Assembly (NCBI GenBank): GCA_902760345.1 | Contig: CACWFY010000012.1 | Span: 1 to 62,264 of the forward strand | DNA length: 62,264 nucleotides | Origin: an uncultured Bacteroidales bacterium | Lineage (GTDB): Bacteria > Bacteroidota > Bacteroidia > Bacteroidales > Bacteroidaceae | Direction: 5' to 3' | Shown here: positions 34,483 to 44,362 of the stretch, in pieces | Numbering within the stretch: the stretch's first letter is position 1 | How the letters are laid out: the number at the start of each line of letters is the position of its first letter | Position numbers and translations under genes: made by a program | The notes under the pieces: generated by a model | The model's input: the letters and a program-made list of their open reading frames with translations, nothing else | Told to the model about the DNA's origin: nothing | Database searches by the model: none

Positions 34483-35484
34483 TTAGCACTGAGCGAGCTT
34501 GCCGTCAGAACCGAGCACATTCACAATCTTGTGGATGTACATCTTCTTCATGTTCTCACGAGCAGGCTTCAGATACTGACGAGGATCGAAGTCTCCAGGA
34601 TGCTCGGCGAGGTGCTGACGGATAGCAGCCGTCATGGCCAGACGAGAGTCTGAGTCGATGTTAATCTTGCAGACAGCGCTCTTAGCAGCCTTACGCAGCT
34701 GCTCCTCGGGGATACCGATAGCGGCCTCGAGCTTGCCACCGAACTTGTTGATGGTGTTTACCTCGTCCATAGGAACTGAAGAAGAACCGTGAAGCACGAT
34801 GGGGAATCCGGGGAGCTTCTTCTCGATCTCAGCGAGGATGTCGAATGCCAATGGGGGTGGAACGAGCACGCCGTTCACGAGTGTGCACTGCTCAGGAGTG
34901 AACTTGTGAGCACCGTGAGAAGTACCGATAGAGATAGCGAGTGAATCGCAACCTGTACGAGTAGCGAAGTCGATAACCTCCTCAGGCTTAGTGTAGTGAG
35001 ACTCAGCAGCGCTGACCTCATCCTCTACACCAGCGAGTACACCGAGCTCAGCCTCAACGGTTACGTCGAACTGATGAGCATACTCAACAACCTTCTTAGC
35101 CAGAGCAACGTTCTCCTCGTAGGGGAGGTGTGAACCATCGATCATTACTGAAGAGAAGCCCATGTCGATGCAATCCTTGCAGAGCTCGAAGCTGTCACCG
35201 TGGTCGAGGTGCAGCACAATCTCAGGATGCTCGCAGCCCAGTTCCTTGGCGTAAGCTACAGCACCCTCAGCCATGTAACGCAGAATGGTAGCGTTGGCAT
35301 AGTTACGGGCACCCTTAGACACCTGCATGATAACGGGTGACTTTGTCTCAACTGCAGCCATTACGATAGCCTGCATCTGCTCCATGGTGTTGAAGTTGAA
35401 AGCGGGGATAGCATAGCCACCGGCTACTGCTCTCTTAAACATCTCGCGGGTATTTACGAGACCCAAATCCTTGTAATTTACCAT
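34483..35484 (-). CDS. fba: Class II fructose-bisphosphate aldolase
   Basis: Zinc-dependent glycolytic/gluconeogenic enzyme splitting fructose 1,6-bisphosphate. 333 residues. Metal and substrate motifs: VLHLDHGDSFELC (zinc His and catalytic Asp), MIDGSHLPYEENV, VEAELGVLAG, ISIGTSHGAHKF and VLHGSSSVP, followed by the KINIDSDSRLAMTAAIR block. High use of preferred codons fits a strongly expressed gene. Own promoter at 35526. Confidence 0.96.
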   Translation of the reverse strand: MVNYKDLGLVNTREMFKRAVAGGYAIPAFNFNTMEQMQAIVMAAVETKSPVIMQVSKGARNYANATILRYMAEGAVAYAKELGCEHPEIVLHLDHGDSFELCKDCIDMGFSSVMIDGSHLPYEENVALAKKVVEYAHQFDVTVEAELGVLAGVEDEVSAAESHYTKPEEVIDFATRTGCDSLAISIGTSHGAHKFTPEQCTLVNGVLVPPPLAFDILAEIEKKLPGFPIVLHGSSSVPMDEVNTINKFGGKLEAAIGIPEEQLRKAAKSAVCKINIDSDSRLAMTAAIRQHLAEHPGDFDPRQYLKPARENMKKMYIHKIVNVLGSDGKLAQC

Positions 35485-35525
35485 AATTGAATATAAATTA
35501 GAAATAATAAAGTGCTATTTGACTG

Positions 35526-35533
35526 CAAAGGTA
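35526..35533 (-). promoter_or_regulatory. -7 element of fba
   Basis: Minus-strand TACCTTTG, 42 bases before the ATG. Confidence 0.65.
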
Positions 35534-35655
35534 CAATAATTTTTCGAAGATAATAAGAGTGGAACACGGAGAATATGATAAAAAAACATAAAATTCTCCG
35601 TGTCCCTATCTTTCTGTACCCTTAAAACTGCGTCTTTGCAAACTACGTGTTGCAA

Positions 35656-38124
35656 TTAGATATTAGGTGTGTCCCATACTTTCGTCTTACTACATGTTGC
35701 AGGCACAGTCAAACGGCCTACACGCAACAGGAAATCACCCTCTTCCAATGTCCAGCGGCCATCAGCACCAACGAAGGCGAGATCCTTTGCTGGTAACTGA
35801 AAGGTGACGGTCTTGCTTTCACCAGGAAGGAGCTCTATTTTTGTAAAGTCGCGCAGGCGTTTGTTGTCAGGCACAATAGAGGCAATGAGATCGCTGCTAT
35901 AGAGCAGGACAGCTTCCTTGCCAGCACGACTACCTGTATTCCTCACGTCGACAGATACGGTGAGTGTGTCATCAGCAGTAAATTGGGCTTTGTCTACAGT
36001 CAGGTTGCTGTATTCGTAGGTTGTGTAACTCAGTCCATAACCGAATGGCCACAGCAGACTGACCTTTGCGTCGTAGTTGTAGGCTCCCGCCATCGTACCG
36101 ACCTCCTCACTAACCTTGTAGTCGTAGGTGTTCAGCGAGTTAATCTCACGAGGATAGGTGTAAGGCATCTTCGCTGAGAAATTAGCGTCGCCAGCCAAGA
36201 GGTTTGCCAATGCATCACCACCATAGTTTCCTGGAATCAGAATGTCTACCACAGCTTTTGCTAATGGCTCGATATCGGTAATTAGTCGCGGACGACCTTC
36301 GTTCAGTACGAGGATGATGGGTTTACCCGTTTTGGCGAGTTCCTTCACAAGGTCGCGCTGATTCTTCGAGAGCCAGAGGTCGTTCAAGTTACCTGGAGTC
36401 TCAGTATATGAGTTCTCGCCAATACAAGCAATAATCACATCAGCCTTGGCTGCTGCCTCCACCGCTTTCTGGATTTGTGGCTCATTCTCATCGTAGTAAG
36501 CACCATTCTCGTTATAGGTCACGCCCTGCTCAAGAGTGATGTTCTCCTTACCATATTTATTACATAATGCTTCAAAGATGGTGTTGTACTTCTCTGAAAG
36601 ATCTTCGGCACGTGAACCCTGCCAGGTGTAGCTCCAACCACCATGCAGACAACGCATCTGGTTGGCATTGGGGCCTGTTAGCAGAATTTTCTTGCCCTTG
36701 GCCAAAGGCAAAATGTAGCCTTCGTTCTTCAGCAATATCTCACTCTCTTCTGCAGCCTTGAGGGAAGCCTGGGCAAACTCGTCAGAGCCGAACTTCTCGA
36801 AACCTTTACCGCCAGTATTGGGCTTGTCGAAAAGTCCCAAGCGATACTTGGCACGCAGAATACGACGTACGGCATCATCAATACGACTCATCGGCACCTT
36901 GCCCTCATTGACCAGTTCTTTCAGCAGAATGCAGAATTCTATGCTATAAGGGTCCATCGACATATCGATACCGGCATTGATAGCTATGCGAATGGCGTCT
37001 TTCTTGTCCTTGGCCACTTTTTCGCGTGAGAATAGGTTGTTAATATCAGCCCAGTCGGTAACTAGGAATCCATCCCATCCGAGGTCTTCCTTCAGCCACT
37101 TCGTCAGATACTCATAGCTGGCATGAACGGGTACACCGTTGATAGAGCCCGAATTAACCATAATGGTTAGTGTACCAGCTAAGGCTGCCTGCTTGAATGG
37201 CTCGAAATATTTTTCGCGTATTATCTGTGGCGAGAGGTAGGCAGGCGTGCGGTCCTTGCCAGTCCAGGGAGCACCATATGCAAAATAGTGCTTGGTACTG
37301 GTGCCAACATGATATTGGTCGATATGGTTTGGGTCATTGCCCTGATAGCCCTTGATTTCTGCAACCACCATCTTTGAGTTCACAATGGCATCCTCGCCAA
37401 AACTCTCCCATACACGAGGCCAGCGAGGATCACGGCTCAGGTCGACTACCGGATTGTAAACCCAAGGACAGTTGGCAGCACGGCTTTCGTAGGCTGTTAT
37501 CTCTGCACCAATGCGAGCCAGTTCTGTATTAAACGAAGCACCGACATTGATGGGCTGCGGGAATAGTGTACCGCCCTGTGTATAGGTTACGCCGTGATTG
37601 TGGTCGAGACCGTAGATATCAGGAATACCCAGATACTTCATCGACTTCTTTTGAATCAGCTGTATCCACTCCTGCCATTGTGCCACCGTTGCAGCACGCG
37701 TGCCAGGGACATTCAGTATCGAACCGACCTTCCATTTCGAGATTAGCGTGTCGAGCATAGTCTCGTTCAACTTCCAGACACGTTTCGTATCGCCCTGATA
37801 AATGTCTACAGGATAGCCGCCCAACTTGTCGAGAATCTGCTGGTCGGTCATCTTTAGCATATCCTCCACCTCTTTTGACGACCTACCATACTGTTGCAGC
37901 ACAGAACGAACCTTCTCGCGATCAATTTTTGCATTTTCCACAGACATCTTGCCCATCACGTCAAGGTTCAGTTCCAGCATCTGGCCGATTTTTTCCTCAA
38001 GTGTCATTTTAGCAAGGGTTTTCTCGACCTTCGCTTCTAACTTGGCATCCCGTGGAACAGCAAATTGTGCTGATGCTGCAATAGCAGTCAGCATCAGCAC
38101 AAAAAGTGATAATATATGCTTCAT
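35656..38124 (-). CDS. GH3 beta-glucosidase, periplasmic
   Basis: 822 residues, signal peptide ending AIAASA. Removes terminal beta-linked glucose (some GH3 enzymes also act on xylosides). Domain order: GH3 TIM barrel (about 30-400) with the nucleophile Asp at residue 357 in [10 protein letters not shown]3 alpha/beta sandwich (about 440-660), which supplies the acid/base (candidate Glu in [12 protein letters not shown]); then a fibronectin-III-like domain (about 730-805). Same strand and only four bases after aqpZ, so co-transcribed with it. It probably trims cello-oligosaccharides produced by the GH5 enzymes nearby. Confidence 0.93.
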   Translation of the reverse strand: MKHILSLFVLMLTAIAASAQFAVPRDAKLEAKVEKTLAKMTLEEKIGQMLELNLDVMGKMSVENAKIDREKVRSVLQQYGRSSKEVEDMLKMTDQQILDKLGGYPVDIYQGDTKRVWKLNETMLDTLISKWKVGSILNVPGTRAATVAQWQEWIQLIQKKSMKYLGIPDIYGLDHNHGVTYTQGGTLFPQPINVGASFNTELARIGAEITAYESRAANCPWVYNPVVDLSRDPRWPRVWESFGEDAIVNSKMVVAEIKGYQGNDPNHIDQYHVGTSTKHYFAYGAPWTGKDRTPAYLSPQIIREKYFEPFKQAALAGTLTIMVNSGSINGVPVHASYEYLTKWLKEDLGWDGFLVTDWADINNLFSREKVAKDKKDAIRIAINAGIDMSMDPYSIEFCILLKELVNEGKVPMSRIDDAVRRILRAKYRLGLFDKPNTGGKGFEKFGSDEFAQASLKAAEESEILLKNEGYILPLAKGKKILLTGPNANQMRCLHGGWSYTWQGSRAEDLSEKYNTIFEALCNKYGKENITLEQGVTYNENGAYYDENEPQIQKAVEAAAKADVIIACIGENSYTETPGNLNDLWLSKNQRDLVKELAKTGKPIILVLNEGRPRLITDIEPLAKAVVDILIPGNYGGDALANLLAGDANFSAKMPYTYPREINSLNTYDYKVSEEVGTMAGAYNYDAKVSLLWPFGYGLSYTTYEYSNLTVDKAQFTADDTLTVSVDVRNTGSRAGKEAVLLYSSDLIASIVPDNKRLRDFTKIELLPGESKTVTFQLPAKDLAFVGADGRWTLEEGDFLLRVGRLTVPATCSKTKVWDTPNI

Positions 38125-38128
38125 CAGT

Positions 38129-38806
38129 TTACTTCTCTACTGGTTCAATCAGCTTCCAAATACATGCAGCCAGAGCGCCACCAACGAATGGACCAACGAT
38201 AAAGATCCAGAGATTAGCGAGTGCTGTACCACCTTGGAAAATGGCGGGAGCCAATGAACGAGCGGGATTGACCGATGTTCCCGTATAACGGATGCAGACA
38301 AGATGAACCAGAATGAGGCTCAGACCGATGGCCAGACCTGCGAAGTTGTTGGTCGCACCATTGGTCTTGGCAGTAGCACCCAGCACCACAAGTACGAATA
38401 CACAGGTGAAGATAATCTCTGCCAGCAAGCCGCCCAGTACGCTAACATTTGCCTGAAGATCGTTTGCACCAGTACCCTCCAGACCGGGTACATTAGCTGT
38501 GAGGATATAAAGTAGCAACGAACCGATGAATGCACCAATGCACTGGAAGATGATATACATACAACCTTCCTTGGCATCCATGCGGCCGGCAATGATGCAA
38601 CCCAATGTGATGGCAGGGTTGATATGGCAACCGGAAATGCCGCCAATTGTATAGGCCATTGCTACTACAGACAGACCGAAGGCAAAAGCTGTACCCACCA
38701 CTGCGGGAATGTTGTTGATAGGATCACAACCCAGGCTGACAGCTACACCGCAGCCCATCAATACGAGCACCATAGTGCCTACCATTTCTGCTAAATACTT
38801 TTTCAT
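38129..38806 (-). CDS. aqpZ: Aquaporin Z-type water channel
   Basis: 225 residues, six membrane helices and two NPA half-helices (HINPAITLG and [11 protein letters not shown]). The selectivity filter reads as orthodox water channel: Phe in AFAFGL, His in ILVHLV, Thr in GTSVNPA and the Arg after the second NPA, the same set as AqpZ and not that of GlpF. First gene of a unit with the GH3 beta-glucosidase, which is an odd pairing. Promoter element at 38845. Confidence 0.93.
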   Translation of the reverse strand: MKKYLAEMVGTMVLVLMGCGVAVSLGCDPINNIPAVVGTAFAFGLSVVAMAYTIGGISGCHINPAITLGCIIAGRMDAKEGCMYIIFQCIGAFIGSLLLYILTANVPGLEGTGANDLQANVSVLGGLLAEIIFTCVFVLVVLGATAKTNGATNNFAGLAIGLSLILVHLVCIRYTGTSVNPARSLAPAIFQGGTALANLWIFIVGPFVGGALAACIWKLIEPVEK

Positions 38807-38844
38807 AACATTTTTGTTTTAATGGGTTAATAGGATATTGGACG

Positions 38845-38852
38845 CAAATATA
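38845..38852 (-). promoter_or_regulatory. -7 element of the aqpZ-GH3 operon
   Basis: Minus-strand TATATTTG, 38 bases before the aqpZ ATG. Confidence 0.6.
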
Positions 38853-38893
38853 GGAATAATAATTGAAAAAAGCAAATAAATTAGGCAAAAACT

Positions 38894-40414
38894 TTATTTT
38901 TCGCTGTATTTGAAATACGAGAAGTCTGCCGTACCCTCGCCTTCGGCATACATGCCCACAATGGCACCGGTAAAGCCTCCCACCATCTCTGTGCTCAGCA
39001 GTGGGCAGTCGTGTTCAGCCAACAGTTGCCAGGGCAGTCCGTTCAGAGCATATTCAAAGCGATAACTGTTACCGTCGCTGGCGATGCGTAGTCGTATCTT
39101 GTCTTCCTGTCCGGCCTCTGCCATCGTTTCACCCTTTAGTGTCTTCACCTGATAGTTCATCACGACGGCTACGGTTCCCGTCATATATTTCTCTACGCTT
39201 ATCTCCATGTGTCCGTCATGTATCTGATAGACCGAAAGTCCAGCCTTACAACCAAAGGACAGCTTGCTGGCATCCAATTCCGTCTCCATGCTGAACACAG
39301 CACTCTCTTGTCTGCGTCCCATAAAGGTTGGCTGTTGGTTGTCGGTCAGTGAACGCTCGGTAGCGTGTAGACGGAAACCCTGTCCGATGTGTTCGTAGTT
39401 CTCGGGAATGGGGTTCTGGATGTATAGCCATTCAACGGGCTTAGTCTCTGTTTGACGAGGAAGTTGTGGTGCCAACGTCTTGACTTGCATGACGGTGTCG
39501 ATGGGGTTGCCACTATTGATGACGGGCCATCGTCCCTTCTTCCATTCGACAGGTGCCAGACAGGTCTCGCGTCCAATATGATGGTAGGAACCGCCATAGT
39601 TGCGATAGGCAAGGAACACAATCCACCACGAGCCGTCTTTCGCCTGTACAAAGTCGCCGTGTCCCGTACCTTGGATCTGCATGTACTGGCCAGCCAGACT
39701 GCAATTGGTCAGTAGCGGATTATTGGGGTTGGCCTCATAGGGGCCGTAAATGTTTTTCGAGCGGGCGATGGTCAGACGGTGTGCCATTTCTGTACCGCCT
39801 TCAGAGATAAGCAGGTAGTAATACCCGTCTTTTTTATAAATGTGGGGTCCTTCGGGATAGCGTCCTCCGGTACCTTGCCATAGCGCCTTGCTTGGGGTCA
39901 GCTGTTTACCGCTCTTGGGGTCTATCTCGCATAGCGTAATGGTGTTGTCAGGGTTCGATACCATATAGCACTTGCCGTTTTCAAACCACAGTGATGGGTC
40001 TATGCCTTGCTGTTCCAGCCAAATAGGTTCACTCCAAGGCCCCTCAGGATTGGTGGCAGTTACCATGAAGTTGCCGCCATGACCGATATTGGTGGTAATC
40101 ATATAGTACGTGCCATCGTGATAGCGAAGGGTAGGGGCATAGATGCCTTGCCATGACGTCAGTCCCTTTAATGGTAGTTGACTGTCTCTGTCAAGCACGT
40201 TGCCAATCTGTGTCCAGTTGACGAGATCTTTCGACTGAAAGATGGGTACTCCGGGGAAATACTGGAATGAAGAGTTCACCAGATAGAAGTTGTCGCCTAC
40301 GCGGCAGACACTTGGATCGGGGTGAAAACCAGGTATTACTGGGTTCATTAACTGTGCTGATAAAGTCAGCGAAACCATTGCAAAAGTAATAGAAACCAAT
40401 AGTTTTTTCATCAT
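38894..40414 (-). CDS. GH43 glycoside hydrolase (beta-xylosidase/arabinofuranosidase type)
   Basis: 506 residues, signal peptide ending TLSAQ. Five-bladed propeller catalytic domain (about 24-315) with the three acid residues in HPDPSV (general base Asp), GIDPSLWF (pKa-modulating Asp) and YPEGPHIYK (general acid Glu). A C-terminal concanavalin-like beta-sandwich (about 330-505) is typical of GH43 xylosidases. The start could be the second of two adjacent ATGs. Divergent from the yqiA-like gene. The substrate (xylo- or arabino-oligosaccharide) is inferred from family only. Confidence 0.92.
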   Translation of the reverse strand: MMKKLLVSITFAMVSLTLSAQLMNPVIPGFHPDPSVCRVGDNFYLVNSSFQYFPGVPIFQSKDLVNWTQIGNVLDRDSQLPLKGLTSWQGIYAPTLRYHDGTYYMITTNIGHGGNFMVTATNPEGPWSEPIWLEQQGIDPSLWFENGKCYMVSNPDNTITLCEIDPKSGKQLTPSKALWQGTGGRYPEGPHIYKKDGYYYLLISEGGTEMAHRLTIARSKNIYGPYEANPNNPLLTNCSLAGQYMQIQGTGHGDFVQAKDGSWWIVFLAYRNYGGSYHHIGRETCLAPVEWKKGRWPVINSGNPIDTVMQVKTLAPQLPRQTETKPVEWLYIQNPIPENYEHIGQGFRLHATERSLTDNQQPTFMGRRQESAVFSMETELDASKLSFGCKAGLSVYQIHDGHMEISVEKYMTGTVAVVMNYQVKTLKGETMAEAGQEDKIRLRIASDGNSYRFEYALNGLPWQLLAEHDCPLLSTEMVGGFTGAIVGMYAEGEGTADFSYFKYSEK

Positions 40415-40428
40415 TTTAGGGTTTTATT

Positions 40429-40464
40429 GTTGCAAAGGTACAAAAAAAATGTTACCTTTGCAAC
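40429..40464. promoter_or_regulatory. Palindromic divergent promoters: GH43 and yqiA-like gene
   Basis: A perfect 12-bp inverted repeat, GTTGCAAAGGTA and TACCTTTGCAAC, separated by 12 bases. Each arm holds one -7 element: minus TACCTTTG at 40433-40440, plus TACCTTTG at 40453-40460. The plus arm ends at the base before the ATG at 40465. Confidence 0.7.
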
Positions 40465-41463
40465 ATGATGACCGAAAATCCATACGTTAAGCAATTTCCA
40501 GAGCTCATGGCCGGAAAGACCGTACTCTACTGTCATGGCTTTGGCAGTAGCGGACAGAGTGGCACGGTGACGCGTCTGCGCACCATCCTGCCCAATGCCC
40601 AAGTCATTGCTCCTGACCTGCCTGTTCATCCTGTTGAGGCACAGACCTTGCTCAAGGAAATATGCGAACAAGAGAAGCCCGATTTGATTCTGGGAACGTC
40701 GATGGGTGGCATGTATGCTGAGCAACTCTACGGTTTCGACCGTATCTGCATGAATCCAGCGTTGTGTTTGGCAGATACTATGCAACAACATGGTATGACG
40801 GGGACCCAGACTTTCCAGAATCCACGCTTGGACGGTGTACAGCAGTTCTATGTCGACAAAGCCCTTGTGAAAGAATACCGACAAGTGTCTGAGCAGCGGT
40901 TCAGTGGTCTTACTAATGAAGAAAAAGGCCGGGTGTGGGGGCTTTTTGGTGACAGAGACGATCTCGTAGACACCTATGATATGTTTCGGGAGCATTATCC
41001 TTTGGCTACTCACTTTCACGGCGAGCACCGCATGGACGACCATTCTTTCATGCATGCTGTGGTGCCTGTCATTCGTTGGATTGACGACCAACAAGAGCAT
41101 CGCCAACGTCCTATAATATATATAGGTGTAGAGACGCTGCGAGATGCTTATAACAAACCAGCCAGCAGCAGTCAGAAAGCCATTCGCCTCTTGATTGAGC
41201 ACTATCAGTTGTTCTTTGTGGCAGAGAATAGTGAATCTGTGGTCGGTGCGTGGTTAGAGGAGTATATCAATGTACCAGCATGGCGCCATACCATCTACAC
41301 TTACCGTCGCGACCTGCTTTATGGTGACTACTTGATCGAGAAACAGGGAGCACAAGGTAAAGAGCAAGATAGTTCTTTGGCTACTGTCATTGAATTCGGC
41401 TCCGACACTTTTAAGACATGGGACGATATTATCGACTATTTCTCCCGTCTTGGTGGACAATAA
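40465..41463 (+). CDS. YqiA-like alpha/beta hydrolase fused to a degenerate HAD/NT5C-like domain
   Basis: 332 residues, cytosolic. Residues about 18-205 are a YqiA/UPF0227 esterase: YCHGFGSSGQSGT (oxyanion region), GTSMGGM with nucleophile Ser79, an acid in GDRDDLVD and His in MDDHSF. Residues about 214-332 resemble the 5'(3')-deoxyribonucleotidase branch of the HAD superfamily (YRRDLLYGDYLIEK, EFGSDTFKTWDDIIDY), but the DxD nucleophile motif is replaced by GVETL and the DDR motif by EKQ, so that domain should be catalytically dead. The ATG lies about five bases after the -7 element, so the mRNA may be leaderless; a later ATG at 40510 is an alternative. 23 bases before the regulator gene. Confidence 0.75.
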   Translation: MMTENPYVKQFPELMAGKTVLYCHGFGSSGQSGTVTRLRTILPNAQVIAPDLPVHPVEAQTLLKEICEQEKPDLILGTSMGGMYAEQLYGFDRICMNPALCLADTMQQHGMTGTQTFQNPRLDGVQQFYVDKALVKEYRQVSEQRFSGLTNEEKGRVWGLFGDRDDLVDTYDMFREHYPLATHFHGEHRMDDHSFMHAVVPVIRWIDDQQEHRQRPIIYIGVETLRDAYNKPASSSQKAIRLLIEHYQLFFVAENSESVVGAWLEEYINVPAWRHTIYTYRRDLLYGDYLIEKQGAQGKEQDSSLATVIEFGSDTFKTWDDIIDYFSRLGGQ

Positions 41464-41486
41464 CGTAACAAACATTACTTTGAATA

Positions 41487-44219
41487 ATGAAAAACCCTAT
41501 ACGGACTACTATTATTACCCTATTATTGCTACTGATTGCATCCGTTGGCTATGCCTTGGATGTCAGAGACTTTAGCTATTTACACCTCAGTAAAGACAAT
41601 GGCATGGACAACCATCGTGTCTTCTCCATCTGTGAAACAGAGAATGGTGCCATCTGGTGGTCGACGAAGAGTGGTGTGGGGCGCTATAATGGTTCCGTTG
41701 TGAAGAGCTATCCTCTGGATAAGGATACGCCTTATGGCCATCAGGGAGGACGTGTCATTCATCTCACGTTCAGTCACGAAACACTTTATGCTTTCGACAA
41801 TCGCGGTACTATCTATTGCTTTAATTCGATTCTCGATCAGTTTGGCTTGAGGGCAAGCCTTTCAAAGATGATGAAGCATGATGTGGCGCTTAATGATGTG
41901 TATGCTACCGACGAGGGCCTTTATCTGGCAATGCATGATGGGGTTTATCTGTTGAAGGACGACCGCCTGACGTTGCTGTTTAAGAGTGCCTATGTCAACC
42001 GTATAATCCCGATGAAGCATCGTCTTCTGTTTGGTACTCGAGATGGTCTGTATAGCCATAAAGGACGACGTTTGTTACCGTATAATGTAGAGAGCGGCTA
42101 TTTCGACGAGTTGTCGGACAAGCTTTGGCTGGGCAGTTACGAGAACGGCCTGGATATCGTGTCGATGAGTGATGACGGCCAGGTGCTGCGTGACGATTGT
42201 GTTTCTTTGGAGGGTTACACCCGTCAGAACCCCATTCGCAGCATCTGCCCCTACGACGATGAGACCATGCTTATCGGTATTGATGGCCAGGGCGTCTACC
42301 AGATGAGCCGAAATGGCAGTGGACAGGCTTCGTTGCTGTTTGATGCCAACGAGTCTGTTCATGGCGTGCTTCATGGCAATGGCGTTTATAGTGTGTTGGT
42401 AGACCAATGGAAGAACATTGTAGTCGGTACCTATTCTGGAGGTATTGATATTGCTCGTCCAATAGGCAGTACTACAGCAGTTTTCAACCATATTCCCAAC
42501 AACCGACAGACATTGCTAAACGACCATGTCAATATGGTGATGCCTTTGTCAGAGAACCTGCTGCTGATGGGGACTGACAATGGTATTAGCATTCTTGATA
42601 CAAAGACAGGTACATGGCAGCATTGCTGTCAGGGAACAGTCGTGCTAAATGCATGCAGGAAACCAGACGGTGGCGTCCTCGTGTCTACCTATGGCAAGGG
42701 TGTTTATGATATAGGACCGCATATCGATGTCCGTCAGGTGTTAACTACTGCTGGTGGTATGCTGAAGGACGATCATGTCTATACCGTTTTTTTTGATCGC
42801 GACGGCAGTCTGTGGGTGGGTAGCTTGAATGGCGACCTGCTACAGAAGAAAGGATCTGAACTGATTTATTATCCTATCCATGACGTGCAGTCCATCACAC
42901 AACTGGCTTCTGGGCAGATCGCTGTGGGTACGGCCTTTGGCTTAAAACTTATCACTCCAGAGAATGGTCGTGTGCGTGACTTGAAGTATGCTCCGTCGGG
43001 TTTGACAGATATCAACCCCTTCGTTAATCATCTGATGTCGCACGGCTTGGAGCTATGGATAGCTACAGACGGTGGTGGTATCTATATTTATCATCAGGCT
43101 AAACGTGAGTGTCGACAGCTTACGATGAAGGATGGACTGCCATCCAATCATGTCAGCAGTTTGATTACGGGCAAGGATGGCCGTATATGGATTGCAACAG
43201 AAGAAGGACTTGCCTACATCTCGCCTGACGAACCGTCGAAAATAGTTAACGTAAACTACTGCTATGGGTTAAATAGGGAATATACACGTGGGGCTGTTGC
43301 CAACCTGCCGGGTGGTGATATTATTTATGGTACGACGACGGGAGCCGTGATCATCCATCCTGCTGATATACATCCATTAAATTATACGGCGCATCTACAG
43401 TTCCTTTATGTGGATGATGATGCTGGTCAGGATGATGCTTTTAACGAAAAAGTACATCAGATGCTGAGTCGTGGTGAACTGGAACTCAGTTATCACCAGC
43501 GTACTTTCGACCTGTACTTCGAGAGCGTCAATATGCGTAACCACTTTGATATGGTCTATCGCTATCGGGTAGGGAAAGGAGAATGGAGCCAGTCTTTTAG
43601 CCAGCAGTATTTACGTTTTACCAATCTGGAACCCGGTAAACACTTGTTGACCCTACAGTGTGTCAGTCGTACTAGTGGTGTCGTTATCGACACAGCCGAA
43701 CTGACCATCACCATTGCCCAACCATGGTGGAAGAGTTGGTGGATGTGGATGGTTTATCTCTGCCTGATAGTGCTGGCATTCTATGGCGCCTGGCATGTCT
43801 ATCAGCTGCATGAGAAATACATGCGCCTGACCATCGACCATCTGCAGGTTGCTACCTCATCGCAGTCTGCTGACAATGAGATGGTAGTTGATGAGGAGGC
43901 GGGCCAAAGTGGTAAGGACTTCATCGACAAGGTGACGATGCTGGTAGCCGAACATCTGAGCGACTCGCAATTCTCCATCGACCAGTTATGCCGCGAGATG
44001 GCGATGAGCCGTACGCTGTTCTATGTCAAACTAAAGTCTTATACTGGTAAGTCGCCTCAGGATTTCATTCGAATTATCCGCTTGGAACATGCTGCCGCTA
44101 TGTTACGAAGTGGTCGCAGTGTGACCGATGCTTCTGCTCTTGCCGGCTTCGACAATCCCAAATATTTTAGTACAGTATTCAAGAAGTATTTTGGTATATC
44201 ACCGTCAAAATATCAATAG
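41487..44219 (+). CDS. One-component membrane regulator: propeller, Y_Y_Y domain, AraC HTH
   Basis: 910 residues, signal peptide/anchor at the start. Periplasmic seven-bladed-type propeller repeats (about 25-640, for example DGRIWIATEEGLAYIS), a Y_Y_Y domain (about 645-740), one transmembrane helix (about 750-770), and directly after a short linker an AraC-type double helix-turn-helix (about 811-910, SRTLFYVKLKSYTGKSPQDFIR and FDNPKYFSTVFKKYFGISP). The histidine kinase and receiver domains of hybrid two-component regulators are absent, as in SusR-type sensors, so signal transfer must be through the membrane by conformation. It sits immediately before the GH5 operon and is the obvious activator for the two operator regions at 44242 and 50629. 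Confidence 0.92.
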   Translation: MKNPIRTTIITLLLLLIASVGYALDVRDFSYLHLSKDNGMDNHRVFSICETENGAIWWSTKSGVGRYNGSVVKSYPLDKDTPYGHQGGRVIHLTFSHETLYAFDNRGTIYCFNSILDQFGLRASLSKMMKHDVALNDVYATDEGLYLAMHDGVYLLKDDRLTLLFKSAYVNRIIPMKHRLLFGTRDGLYSHKGRRLLPYNVESGYFDELSDKLWLGSYENGLDIVSMSDDGQVLRDDCVSLEGYTRQNPIRSICPYDDETMLIGIDGQGVYQMSRNGSGQASLLFDANESVHGVLHGNGVYSVLVDQWKNIVVGTYSGGIDIARPIGSTTAVFNHIPNNRQTLLNDHVNMVMPLSENLLLMGTDNGISILDTKTGTWQHCCQGTVVLNACRKPDGGVLVSTYGKGVYDIGPHIDVRQVLTTAGGMLKDDHVYTVFFDRDGSLWVGSLNGDLLQKKGSELIYYPIHDVQSITQLASGQIAVGTAFGLKLITPENGRVRDLKYAPSGLTDINPFVNHLMSHGLELWIATDGGGIYIYHQAKRECRQLTMKDGLPSNHVSSLITGKDGRIWIATEEGLAYISPDEPSKIVNVNYCYGLNREYTRGAVANLPGGDIIYGTTTGAVIIHPADIHPLNYTAHLQFLYVDDDAGQDDAFNEKVHQMLSRGELELSYHQRTFDLYFESVNMRNHFDMVYRYRVGKGEWSQSFSQQYLRFTNLEPGKHLLTLQCVSRTSGVVIDTAELTITIAQPWWKSWWMWMVYLCLIVLAFYGAWHVYQLHEKYMRLTIDHLQVATSSQSADNEMVVDEEAGQSGKDFIDKVTMLVAEHLSDSQFSIDQLCREMAMSRTLFYVKLKSYTGKSPQDFIRIIRLEHAAAMLRSGRSVTDASALAGFDNPKYFSTVFKKYFGISPSKYQ

Positions 44220-44241
44220 AATATGGTATAAATGCTGTCTA

Positions 44242-44328
44242 AAAAGGTTTGAAAACTATCATATTTCAGCTTTCAAACCTTTTATGTATACCTTCAAACC
44301 CTTATTATATGTATTATAGATAACTTTG
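44242..44328 (+). promoter_or_regulatory. Composite operator and promoter of the GH5 operon
   Basis: Inverted repeat GGTTTGAAA (44246-44254) and TTTCAAACC (44271-44279), a third half-site TTCAAACC at 44293-44300 exactly 21 bp after the second, then -7 element TAACTTTG at 44321-44328. It aligns without gaps to 50629-50715. Likely binding site of the propeller-AraC regulator. Confidence 0.75.
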
Positions 44329-44362
44329 CAGAAGAAAACCAATCAAAAAATTATACAACCTA

